A stretch of 54,685 nucleotides of DNA from the NCBI GenBank assembly GCA_002104905.1, contig MCFE01000599.1, positions 1-54,685 on the forward strand, read 5' to 3'. The DNA is from Basidiobolus meristosporus CBS 931.73 (taxonomy: Eukaryota; Basidiobolomycota; Basidiobolomycetes; Basidiobolales; Basidiobolaceae). Below, in pieces: positions 34,944 to 45,503 of this stretch. Position numbers and translations under genes: made by a program. Every line of letters begins with the position of its first letter. The stretch's first letter is position 1. The notes under the pieces were generated by a model. That model saw nothing but the letters and a program-made list of their open reading frames with translations. It searched no databases and was not told the DNA's origin.

Positions 34944-35910
34944 GCTCGAACACTATGGATGAAATGTGGAGGGGTTGTGATGGTAATAAGTGGGATTTGC
35001 TGAAAACAGGGCGGGATTTCTAGAACGCCTAGAGCTCTAGCCGCTATGGGGATAACTACGCCACAGGAGGTAAGGAGATCAATCGAGAGATTTTCTTGGC
35101 TTTTCTGCGAAGTTCAATGGATGAACGCTCCCAAGCGATCGTGGTGGGAAGGAGGGGGCAAAAACCACTTTGATAAAGAGCAGTGTGGATAATGCGATAA
35201 TGTACGGTTAGGCGCCTGAGAATATTAATACTAGATAAATTTTTCGGAAAAAATCCTATCTCTGACTAGCACACTCGGCTTACTATTATATGTACTCGGC
35301 AAAGGGCCAATTGAAAACATCGAGATGATTTAGGTCAAACTTCGATTTTTTTTTCGATCAGACGAAATGGGTTAGTGCACATCGAAATTATCCCTCATCT
35401 TACCCCTTATTGTCAGACATGTTGCTGATTTGGCCCATTTAATTTCCTGCTCTTCAAAATGGTATCAAGGCCTCATTTGGTGATCGAGCTTTAACATCGC
35501 AGACAGCGATCTCGGCATTCCGTGTCAGCCAGTTTAGCGGTTATTGATCCTCCAACTCTCAATCAGTTGGGTTGATTTGGCATCTGGCGCAGCAGATGTC
35601 AAGGATGCTCACAGAGCGGTGGTGCAGGTGACCCTTCGGGCTGGGAGACGGTCGAGATCAGATTCATATGCTAGCTAGCCCCAGTCTGAGCAGGCACATC
35701 TACCCAGCGCAATGTGGATTACTGATATATAAGAGATGACTGGGACTTGTCCAACCTGGATGTATCCATGCTGAATCAACACCACAATTCCTTCCAAACT
35801 GGGATATTTCAAATAGATTTATCAAAATACATGGGACACTGAGAGCATACTATTTTTCACAATACAAACACTATTATCTAACTTGGCACGGCCGGGCGGT
35901 GGGTACGGCT
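34944..35910. other. Intergenic between WC-2-like gene and AOX
   Basis: Promoter region of the WC-2-like gene on the left and 3' flank of AOX on the right (both minus). Contains a T-run (about 35346-35354). I did not find a repeated GATA-type light element cluster that would suggest autoregulation. Confidence 0.4.
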
Positions 35911-37237
35911 CTAATCCCTCCAGGCTGACTGGCCATCGGCGCCCACACGTTTAGGCTCGCTTCTGTCCAGCTCTTGGCGCAGGTCTTCGTTGTGGTACTT
36001 GATTCTGTCCGAGAAGTGATGGTTTGTGTCTCGATGCAACGCTTCGTCAGCACGAACCGCAAGAACCACGTCCCGGATAGTGGCGTCCTGCTGCAAGTTC
36101 CAATAGTCGATCGCAATCTGGGGCGCTGCCTTGTTTTCGATACGGCCTTCGTCAATCTCCTTCAAGAAGCCAGTGTATGAGATAACCGCCTCTTCCTCGA
36201 GATACCCCACGATTCTATTGGTGTTCGAAAGGTTACTGCGGTTCTTTTCTAATGGATTGTTATGGGCTTACCGGTGAGCAGTTTTGGGAGTGAGCAGGTA
36301 GACCAAGAAGAAGCAATTGAAGAAGACGCCCTGTGTTGGAAGAATGACCCGGTGAGTCTTAGCCCGGCCGTTGGGGATCTGGGGACAGTTACCTGTACGG
36401 CTACCACAAGCATTCTCTCCAAAATGGTGGGCTTACAGACCCTCATCCATGTGAGCAAGTGCATTCTAGGTTCGTTGGATTTAGCCCACATGATCACATA
36501 TATTCAGAGTACACAAGAAAATACCTCTCGTTCTCGGCCTCGTGAAGGAGATGGGTGATCCATCCTAGGTTTCTACATCAGCCAGTTTGCCAGACTGAGC
36601 GTGAAGACAAATGCTACCTACCTCCATCGTGCTTCATCTTGCGTAGGCTTCGCAAATGGCGAATCACACCTTGAGAGCATGTTAGTTATATACTGTGCAA
36701 TCAGGACGGAAACCACGCAACTTACCGCCAACCATTCCTGGCACGGCTGCCACAGTTTCGAGGGCCTACTCACGACAAGAGACGTCTTAATTCACACGCC
36801 ATCAACAAAATGCTCTGAGGAAGTGGACTTACCACCGCGCGATGTACATACTTCTTGCGGAAGAAGAGATCCGCGGGCACACGCAGCGACTTGACAATCG
36901 CCAGGGCTACTCTGTCACTGAAACTCGAGGGTGGATGATGCTTATTCAGACCAATGGCCAGGTTCTCTAGCTCTTGGGATGAGAGCCTGTGGGACATGAA
37001 TTCGTTTCGAACCGGTTTGGGATTAGTGGGATGCAGGAGCTCTCCAGGCATTTCATACATCTCCGGATTTACCGCGCCAATGGTTTGTTTTTGGGAGCTC
37101 TGCAAGTGGATCCCACGGGTGCAAATAGGCAATGTTCGCACCAACGAAGAGCGCAGCCCTAAAGCTCCGGCTGTCGGGGCCCAGAGACTAGCAGCTGGCA
37201 CGGCAGAGAAACGCTGAACAGCTTTGATCATGTTCAT
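35911..37237 (-). CDS. AOX: Mitochondrial alternative oxidase (cyanide-insensitive ubiquinol oxidase)
   Basis: Oxidises ubiquinol and reduces O2 to water on the matrix side of the inner mitochondrial membrane, bypassing complexes III and IV. Exons 37237-36833, 36765-36726, 36669-36622, 36564-36525, 36465-36393, 36330-36272, 36214-35911; 969 nt, 322 aa. The N-terminus ([20 protein letters not shown]) is a presequence. Di-iron ligands sit in [13 protein letters not shown] (Glu138), ENERMH (Glu177, His180), GYLEEEAV (about 225-232) and [12 protein letters not shown]. The membrane-binding segment [13 protein letters not shown] is present. Three internal exons are only 40-48 nt. The open frame extends upstream to 37393, but 37237 gives the presequence. 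The C-terminal tail past the last His ligand is about 30 residues. No regulatory Cys at the plant position is evident to me. Confidence 0.96.
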
Positions 37238-37312
37238 ATCTGGAGGTAGGTTGGTTTCCTGAGGAGAAATAAGTCGAATGGATTCTGAATGGGCGTGTAC
37301 CAGAAATGTTGT

Positions 37313-37320
37313 GTATTTAT
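37313..37320 (-). promoter_or_regulatory. TATA-like box of AOX
   Basis: The minus strand reads ATAAATAC about 76 bp before the chosen ATG. It would place the transcript start downstream of the other in-frame ATGs at 37393 and 37351, in agreement with the start choice. Weak motif. Confidence 0.35.
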
Positions 37321-40300
37321 GTGCGAAAAATCCTCTTAAACATTTTAACATGTCGGAAGGCATCGGAAGCGCTAGCGTTTGCACTCCCCTCATGCTCTCA
37401 TGGTGCTGATTTAGGAGCCGATGCTTCCTGTAGGAATTCTGACATCTCTTGGGCTTTAGAGTTTACTTAATTGTATGCTGAGCGGAACATCCGTTTCTGA
37501 GGGCGAATCGGAATGGCTGCGTAGCTGAATAAGTATATCTACTTCGGTAGATGCCAACCTATATCACATTCGGCAAGTTTACCATGATTGTCAATCACTT
37601 AAAATAAGTAGCCTTTTAAGCATCCCACCCGTCCCAAAACGAAATCCGGCTCAGAAGCCTTATGGTGATGTTGCCATGTGAAGGTGTTCCTTGGAACTTC
37701 TATTAAACCGCACTCTGCGATCTATCAGGCCCGTGTAGGAGATGGATTTTCTGACTGGAATGCTTTCCAGAACAATGCTATTTATTGATCATATCATTCG
37801 GCGTTTACTTGGTTTGCTTGGTAATGTTCACGGGCCCCATATATGGGATTTGCGTACAGTGATCGACAACCATGCTGCGCTGATCATTGGGAAATCGAGC
37901 ATGTTAGTGGCTAGTTATCGAGTATGTGGAGTGCCTCATGCACCTCACCATCCAACGCGTTAGATTCACCTCCCGGTGGATTCAGATCTCCCCGACTCAT
38001 CTCAGCTCCTTCCAGCCCTCTACCCGCGGCCGCACAACGGGTATGCTTGGGAAATTCTAAACCTTGTATCGTCAACATGGCTCCGACTGATCTGCTGCTG
38101 CAGCAACGCCGTTCTGGTGGCCTTCTTTTTTGAGGTTTCTTGGCTGAACTGGAGTTGGGTCGCGATGGTTCCTGAACTGGGGAAATTAGATTAGATTTTG
38201 ACAAATCCGGTAGTCGAGTTGTGTGATTTTCCCGTCATTTGAGCTTGCATGGAACTGAATCCAATCGCGGTTAAACGGCCCAGAGAGGAATTACCGAATT
38301 TGGAAGGGTCGATTCAGCTTGCTGCATGCAGTCGACCAGTGCTGTGGTGAGCAAGCACTTGGTGAGATACCGCCAACTTCTATCAGTGGCTCCCATATCG
38401 GTTAAATCGAACCGAGCCCCCTTGGATGGATTAGGCATAGGGAAATTCGAAGGCTCCGAGGTTCGAGCTCGTGGTCGATAGGCTCTCCACAGTGTCGCTG
38501 AATGCTGCCAGCGTACCGAGCAAAGTTTACGAGCATCCGTGCTTCCCCTCAGCCTACCCCACAACGTGGAAATACGATACTTCCAAGGCACTTGCAACCC
38601 ACTTTACGCCACCCGGCACATTTTGTTAGTTTGTGGGGGCAGCCCCTGAAACTCCTCGTTTTTGCGAATTGATTTCGGTCGGTAGCCACGCCTCATGGAG
38701 TAATTGTGAGATGAGACCCAATTACAGCCTGGCAATGGTTGGATTTGGACGGATTCTGCCTGTTCGGTGGTAAGCAAGCAGCTCCATCTCAGCCAGCTGG
38801 CCTTTCTTTCTGCCTTGCAATGTACCCCCTCAGTTACACGATTGCCTCCAAAGATACCATGAACGATAGCCGGTACCACGCGGCTCTACCGCCCTCGGAA
38901 ACCATACTCGGGGCATCCCCTGTTCATCTATGGGGTGCTGGCGGATGGTTGGCTAAAGAGTAGCAGCTCCAATGTACCAAGTTTATAGGTCGTTTTTTCA
39001 CGCTTACGGACTCGATCTTGACGACTCTACTGGTCGGGATTCGACCATTGCTGAATCAAGTTGATCGATAAGCTTGGGGAGGGGTCTGCTGCAACCTCAA
39101 GGCAGGCAGGGGCATTCCACGCAAAAGAAGATCCATGAACGGTATGTAATCGAATCCAACCCAATATAAAAGGGCTGGCCTGGACTATTTCTAGTGCGGA
39201 GAGATGGTCTTCTGGAGTGGATAGATAGTTGATCAGAAAGCCCAAGCTCTTTGCGTGCAGTGAGGTTGAAGTGTGAAGGATTCCACTCGGAGCAGGCCTC
39301 AACCAGTGCTGCGGTCTAGAACCCATCTCAAAAGCTAGGGAGACTAAGGTGATGCCTTCAATTGGTATAGATTATCGACGAGGAGGTCCCAATATTGTCT
39401 AGACCATTTACCCAATCAAGCAGGTAGAAGCTTCCCCTTAATGCATTTCGATAAAATTGGTCCGGGGCACCTTGATATCTCCCCCAGATTTTGTACATAA
39501 TCGCCTTATGGGAGTCGGCTTACCCGTTGTTTATGTGAAAACACTGGCCCAGTACCAACCTTGTAAAGGCCCTAGACGATGCAATGGACTGTTTTGTTGC
39601 GGTAGATGGTCGAAGTTTAAATCTCCAATGGTTCCCATGCACTCACAGCCGTTTTCGGTTGGATCCGGGTAGTTTGGCATCCTCATCCAGCTCCTTCAAA
39701 TCAGAAGAGACCCAATCCACCAAACAACTGAGGGGCTCCACATGGTTGGTTTACTCTCTGGTTAGTGAGTCCCGATCATGCTTCATTCGTTGCGAAAATC
39801 GAGAGGTCTGACGAAGGATCACCACGTGGAAGCACTTCCTAGCTTGCAATGACATTCCCACGTACCGCGTTTGGCGGCCATTCGTTTTCACATGCTTGTC
39901 ACCCAGGAATGAGTTGGAGGTAGGATCCTATCATGCGCCTTTGATGCGGTGTCACCCCAGTTGGTTGCGCAATCCCACTCCACCAATCTTCCTCGCATCC
40001 TAATCCCCTAAGGGGTGGGTTGGCTTCAGGTAGGTTGCAAACAGGTAGCAATCAATCCTTCATCCAAGCATTCAATATGACTGGCCATAGGCTGTCAGAC
40101 TGCTGCAATCGGCTGGAGGTACCGGCTCCAACCTTCCATCTGCACCCGTATAATTACTGATGAGCATCTCAATTCGGAAGCGTGATGATTTGCCTTTGGA
40201 GAGGGGGATATTATTGGCACGATATGCTAACCCCATCTCCGTACGGAATACCAGGCGAAAGGTCGAGCATTACCGCCTGCATAGGGCATTGGGACATCAG

Positions 40301-41689
40301 CCATTCCCAGATTGAATGCCACGCAACGAAGAGTGGCAAACAAACTTTGCTCGTGTGCAGGGGTCCATCCAGGAGGGAGGTGGCTCAGTAGCGTCCGAGC
40401 CTGAGAATCTTTAGTCCTTGACCTTCATCCAAGTTTGGAATATAGATGCCTGCGCCTTGACCTGGCTGCAAAGAATTCCAGCACCTGATTACACGCTTCA
40501 TCAAGTGTGAAACTTGAAGCACTGAGCATTTCTTCGGATGTTCGCTTGGCACAGTGGCAACGAATTCGGTCTAAAAAATGGAACCGACTTGGATCATCGA
40601 TCGGACTTCAAGGCTCCGATGTGGTGCGAAGCACCCCCACAGTACCCAGGTCGGAGAACCGAAAGGTTTGGATCATATTCGCTTGCTGATATATCAAGTC
40701 GAAACTAAGCATTTAGACTTTTGTAGAAATCTGTGGAACTATCCATAAGGATGGTTTGAAGAAGGTCCTGGGGGGGGCAGCATGCCAAGTTTTGTGTCAA
40801 TCGAACCGGTTTGAGAATCCTGTACGAAGTTGGCAGATGTCTTGAATTATCTCAACGAGCTGATGGATAGATCGCGAACTAAGCCATTCCTTGATCTTCA
40901 GTGGGTTCACAATTCGGTTCGGTGGCTACATATGCTGCATGCACATTTAGGCGCGAAGCTTATGAATCGCAATACTACCACAGGGCTTTCGAACATGTTC
41001 GGAGTATTTGGTAACCTTTGGTGTTCCCATAATCCAAAGAATTCATGAATATTGGCTGGCATGAATCTGAAGTCCATACTTGATTCCACTTGTTGCACAC
41101 TTTTTCTCCAGACATGCAGTCCGGAGTAAAACCAAGCATTTTTCTTTGGCAGGGAGTTCTTATATTGAAACCCTATATCACTGCAGATTCTACCTTTATT
41201 TTCGACTGGACTTGCCCAATACGGTATCTCAAAATTCCATGCGTCAAATATGGGCTGATGTTAGGTCGCTTATATTTAGGATGGTAATGGTGTGTTATGC
41301 TCGCGGATAGGGTACGTATCTCAGCCTCATCAAAATAATTCCACACCTGTACGCAGCATCCATCGTGTAGCCATTTGTATCACCCATGTGTTGCCGATTA
41401 TGAGCCTTTCTTATATATCAACACAAAACTACTTTAGGATCTCTGGGTGTAGTTGCGGCAATTTGCACAAGCAGCTGAAATGGTACTTTCACTTGGCACT
41501 GAATCAGGTATATCCATACCCAGCAGTTCTGGGGTTGCTGTCATTTTCACTAATGCCTAATTTGTAACAAACCGATCACGAATAATCCATTGCAGAATTC
41601 AAGGTGAATCACATCCTCATATGCCAGTGGTCAACTTGAAGCTATTCCTTCAGCTCTCCAGATCATATATAATGCTCCTATGATGTAGT
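37321..41689. other. Long gene-free stretch before the transposon cluster
   Basis: About 4.4 kb with moderately high GC content in its middle and many short open frames on both strands, none over about 110 codons. No domain motif, start or splice pattern held up when read. No transposon end or RNA gene was recognised. It could be a decayed locus. Confidence 0.4.
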
Positions 41690-41840
41690 TGTTGTAACAG
41701 TCTTGGGGATATTGGAAGTAATTGAGAGAGTAGGTTGCCATTTGGTCTTTACTTATTTACTAAATGTATCAGTGGTGCTGATACTTTTGAAAGGTCTTGG
41801 CAAAGCCAACATGTATGATATGCTGAAAATATTAAGTATA
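41690..41840 (-). repeat. Degenerate LTR fragment, inverted orientation
   Basis: Begins TGTTGTAACAGTCTTGGGGA and follows the inverted LTR through CTTTACTTATTTACTAAATG and GATACTTTTGAAAGGTCTTGGC, then loses similarity. About 150 bp of the family's terminal (U5/R) end and promoter block. Confidence 0.65.
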
Positions 41841-42024
41841 CTCCAATACCACTTGGGAATGGTAAGACTCTGTTTGCTTATTGTTAGGCTTTAAGTGCTC
41901 ACTAGGGATCTAGCTTGTAAGATGATGGCTAGTTCCTAGCAAGTGCTATGCAATTTGGGCTTTTGGACAAACTTGTGAATTCCTAATAGCTTCCATGCAT
42001 GCACATTTTTTGAATTGCTTGAAG

Positions 42025-42150
42025 TTGTAATCTTTTGATTACAAATAAATATCCCACTAGCTTGGTCACCAAGATCATAGTTTACAAGTATTTGCATTTC
42101 TTGCCTGAATCCTTGCTAAGAACTACCTGGAATATTTTGCCTCCATGATG
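42025..42150 (+). repeat. Degenerate LTR fragment, direct orientation
   Basis: Contains TTGATTACAAATAAATATCC, CACTAGCTTGGTCACCAAGATCATAG and CCTTGCTAAGAACTACCTGGAATATTTT, an eroded version of the LTR start (first 120 bp or so). Orientation is opposite to the fragment at 41690. Boundaries approximate. Confidence 0.5.
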
Positions 42151-42217
42151 GTTACTCAGGACCTGAAGAGTCTCAAGGTAGCTGAAAAGCCTGCAAGTCT
42201 TGGACATGTGTTTCTGG

Positions 42218-42492
42218 TGTTGTAAAAATTTGTATTTCCACCTAAATATTCACCTAACTTAGTCACTTAGATCATTACCTTCAAATCCTAGAGAATACTG
42301 ACCAAATTCCTTGTTGGGATTTACTTAGAATATTTACCCAGAACATGAAATTAGATAAGTTGTCCAAGCAGCCCCAAACTTTGCACACATGTTCTTGGGA
42401 CCTTCCTTAACCTATTCTACGTGTTTATAATGCCAAGATCAGGTAAAAGTATAAATACTACCTTTACATTCAATAAATCATTAAGTGAAAAC
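42218..42492 (+). repeat. Copia LTR, direct orientation, truncated at its 3' end
   Basis: 275 bp from TGTTGTAAAAATTTGTATTT to CATTAAGTGAAAAC. The final 70 or so bases of the LTR, from CACATAATCTACTTG on, are missing where the next, inverted LTR begins. This is presumably the 5' LTR of the first copia copy before rearrangement. Confidence 0.85.
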
Positions 42493-42841
42493 TGTTGCAA
42501 TATTCTGAGGAGTATTGGAAGTGATGTGGAGAACTAGAGGATTTACATGTTATTCACTTGTAGATTTATTGATCAAAAGTATGGTATTTATACTTTTGAT
42601 AAAGTAGAGGAAACAAACGTGTAGAGTTTGTTAAGGAAGGTCCCAAGAATATGTGTGCAAAGTTTGGGGTCTTTTGGACGACTTTGAGAAAAATAATAAT
42701 CTGGGTACCTGACAATTTGGTGAAAATATTCTAAGTAAATCCCAACAAGAAATCTAGTCAGGACAGAATGCTAATCACAGAATAAGATCTATGTGACTAA
42801 GTTAGCATGAATATTTAGGTGACAATTCAATAATTACAACA
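42493..42841 (-). repeat. Inverted copia-family LTR variant
   Basis: 349 bp, TGTTGCAATATTCTGAGGAG to TAATTACAACA, complete but more diverged than the other LTRs here (for example its promoter block is AGTATGGTATTTATACTTTTG). It separates a truncated direct LTR from integrase-coding sequence. Flanks AAAAC and AATAT do not match, so it was not placed here by simple insertion. Confidence 0.8.
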
Positions 42842-45147
42842 AATATACCTCAAAACTCTTCATCCACTTCTGCAAAATTCATGGGATAAAGCAAGAGACT
42901 ACTGTACCATACTCCCCACAGCAAAATGGAGTAGCAGAACAAGCTAACAGATCAATAACTGATATGGCAAGATCTATGATCCATGATCAAAAATTATCCT
43001 ACAATTTTTGGGCAGAATCAGTTGCCACTGCTGTATATCTTAAAAATAGGAGTTATAACAGAATACTTTGTGATTCTACTCCATTTGAAATGTGATATGG
43101 TTACAGACCAAGTGCAGAACATCTAAGAATATTTGGGTGTACCGCATATGCCAAAAAACTGGCCGGAAATCAGTCAAAATTTAAGCCAAAAAGTGTAAAA
43201 TGCATATTTTTGGGCTACTACAATGAGAGTAAGGCATACAGACTCTACAATACCAAAGCAAAGAAGCTTATCAAATCCAGGGATGTGTTGTTTGATGAAA
43301 ATTCAAAATTTTCACAAAAAATGACATCAGATGATGACAAAAATTTGATCTCAAGTCCACCAATTGTCAGGATTGAATCAGAGCAAAACAATGAAAATTT
43401 TTTCACCCCAGAGGACTCTACAACCGTGGTTCAGCCAGAATCAGTGCACAGGAATATCCCAGAAGTGATCATTCCAGTATCAAATACCTGGAGATCAAAT
43501 TGGACAAGAAATAGCCCAAATTACTATATCAATGAGGGTATAAACTTAGCCTATGCCTATTCAGTCCATATTGATGAACCCCAGACTGTAAAAGAGGCCC
43601 TAAATAGCCCTCAGACAAAGTTTTGGAGATCTGCAATGACTGAGGAATATCAGGCACTGATGGAAAATCAAACCTGGGACTTAGTCAAATTACTAATCAA
43701 CCAAAAATCAATTGGATGCAGATGGGTCTTCATGACAAAATACAAGACTGATGGTACAATTGAAAGATACAAAGCAAGACTTGTAGCCAAAGGATACTCT
43801 CAAACAAAAGGACTTGACTATACTGAGACCTTTGCACCGGTAGCCAAGTTTAATTCCATCAGATTAATATTGGCTATTGCAGCCAAATATAAGTTTTTTA
43901 TTCATCAAATGGATGTAAAAACTGCATTTTTGAATGGAGAACTTGATGAGGATGTGTATATGGCCCAGCCTGATGGGTTTGTAGACCATGATAACCCCCA
44001 TTTGGTCTTCAAGCTTAAAAAGTCACTATATGGTCTCAAACAATCACCAAGAGCCTGAAATTGCAAGATAGATTCTTATTTGGAATCTTTGAGTTGCAAA
44101 AGAAGTAATGCTGACTATAGTATATACTATAAGCCAGATAGAGCAAATCCAGTTCTATTAGCTCTATATGTGGATGATCTTATTATAGCCGCCAATAACC
44201 TAGAAACATTAGAAGAGACTAAATCCTGCCTATCTAAGGAGTTCAAGATGTCTGATCTAGGAGAACTTAGTTACTACTTAGGGATTAAGTTCTCCATAGA
44301 CAGAAGTACCCAGGCTATCACCCTAAGTCAATCCAAGTATATTCAAGATATACTAAAGAAGTACAAGATGGAATACTGTAAACCGGCAGCTACCCCAATG
44401 GAGACAAACCTTAACTTGGACAAAACTAAACCAAATCAAGAGAGCTTGGTGCCATCTGAAAGCCCTGACTTTTATTATCAATCTATGGTTGACAGTCTGA
44501 TGTATATCATGCTTGGAACACGTCCAGATATCTCATATTCAGTGGGAGTTGTCAGCCAACATAATCAGAACTATGGATCTGATCAAATGGCAGCAGTTAA
44601 GCGGATATTTAGATACCTAAAAGGAACTGCTGATATTTGCGTAAGATACACTTATAAGGACTCAGAACAAGATCTTGTGGGATACTCTGATGCAGATTGG
44701 GGACAAAATTTAGAAGACGGAAGATCCACCATAGGATACACCTTTCTTTACTGTAAAGGAGCAATTTCATGGAATTCAAGAAAGGAACCAAATGTAGCAC
44801 TTTCCACCACAGAGGCAGAGTATATGGCAGCCTGTGAAGCTACAAAAGAAGCAATGTGGTTAAGAAAGCTGTTTACAGATTTAGGCCCATGTTAAAAAAC
44901 AGCTATTACATTATCTGAAGATAATCAAGGATGTATACTATTAGGTAGAAATCCAACTTTTCATGCTAGAACCAAGCACATAGATATTAGACATCATTTC
45001 ATATGTGAAGCTATGGAGAATAACTTAGTTAGCTTAGTTTACTGTCCTACAGATGAAATGATTGCAGACATATTTACTAAACCATTAGCTAGAGACAAGT
45101 TTGAATATCTTAGGTCAAAATTAGGACTAGTCAGTATGAACATTTAG
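42842..45147 (+). pseudogene. Copia element 1: 5'-truncated pol (integrase end, reverse transcriptase, RNase H)
   Basis: Starts inside the integrase core at a point matching 47140 of element 2, so gag, protease and the first half of integrase are missing. Retained: the integrase motif with its catalytic Glu (QQNGVAEQANRS), the reverse transcriptase with KARLVAKGYSQTKGLDYTET, KTAFLNGELDEDVYM and LYVDDLIIA (the YVDD active site), and RNase H with YSDADWGQNLEDGRS, TTEAEYMAACEA and DIRHHF. Three in-frame stops interrupt it: TGA at 43093, TGA at 44056 and TAA at 44893. All correspond to single C:G-to-T:A changes against the sister copy's Trp, Trp and Gln codons. Ends at the pol stop TAG, 11 bp before the next LTR. 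Dead. Confidence 0.93.
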
Positions 45148-45158
45148 CTGAGTGGGAG

Positions 45159-45490
45159 TGTTGTAAAAATTTGTATTTCCACCTAAATACTCACCTAACT
45201 TAGTCACCTAGATCATTACCTTCAAATCCTAGAGAATACTGACCAAATTCCTTGTTGTGATTTACTTAGAATATTTACCCAGAACATGAAAATTTGATAA
45301 GTTGTCCAAACAGCCCCAAACTTTGCACACATGTTCTTGGGACCTTCCTTAACCTATTTTACGTGTTTGTAATGCCAAGATCTGGTAAAAGTATAAATAC
45401 TACTTTTACATTCAATAAATAATTAAGTGAAAACCACATAATCTACTTGTTCTTCTAATCACTTCCAATATCTCCAAAACTCTTACAACA
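45159..45490 (+). repeat. Shared LTR between copia elements 1 and 2
   Basis: 332 bp, TGTTGTAAAAATTTG to CTCTTACAACA. It follows the polypurine stretch of element 1 (AGCTGAGTGGGAG) and precedes the primer-binding site of element 2, so it acts as 3' LTR for one and 5' LTR for the other. The promoter palindrome and the AATAAATAATTAAG polyadenylation region are intact. Confidence 0.92.
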
Positions 45491-45503
45491 GGCTATGAGC
45501 CCC
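45491..45503 (+). other. Primer-binding site of copia element 2 (initiator tRNA-Met anticodon region)
   Basis: GGCTATGAGCCCC follows the LTR end directly. With one mismatch (C for T at the third base) it is complementary to the GGGCTCATAACC anticodon arm of eukaryotic initiator tRNA-Met rather than to a tRNA 3' end, as in Drosophila copia, which is primed by a half tRNA. Confidence 0.65.

Noticed and set aside
33681-37237. Possible functional pairing of the WC-2-like regulator and AOX as a light-controlled respiration module.
   Set aside because: Same-strand neighbours about 970 bp apart with separate promoters; adjacency alone in a eukaryote is weak evidence and no shared regulatory motif was seen.
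39033-39052. GGTCGGGATTCGACCATTG resembles a tRNA T-arm.
   Set aside because: No matching A-box, anticodon arm or acceptor stem around it.
37911-39326. Several open frames of 90-110 codons on both strands in the 37.9-39.3 kb stretch.
   Set aside because: They overlap one another on opposite strands, have no motifs, and show no exon chain; typical of GC-richer non-coding DNA.
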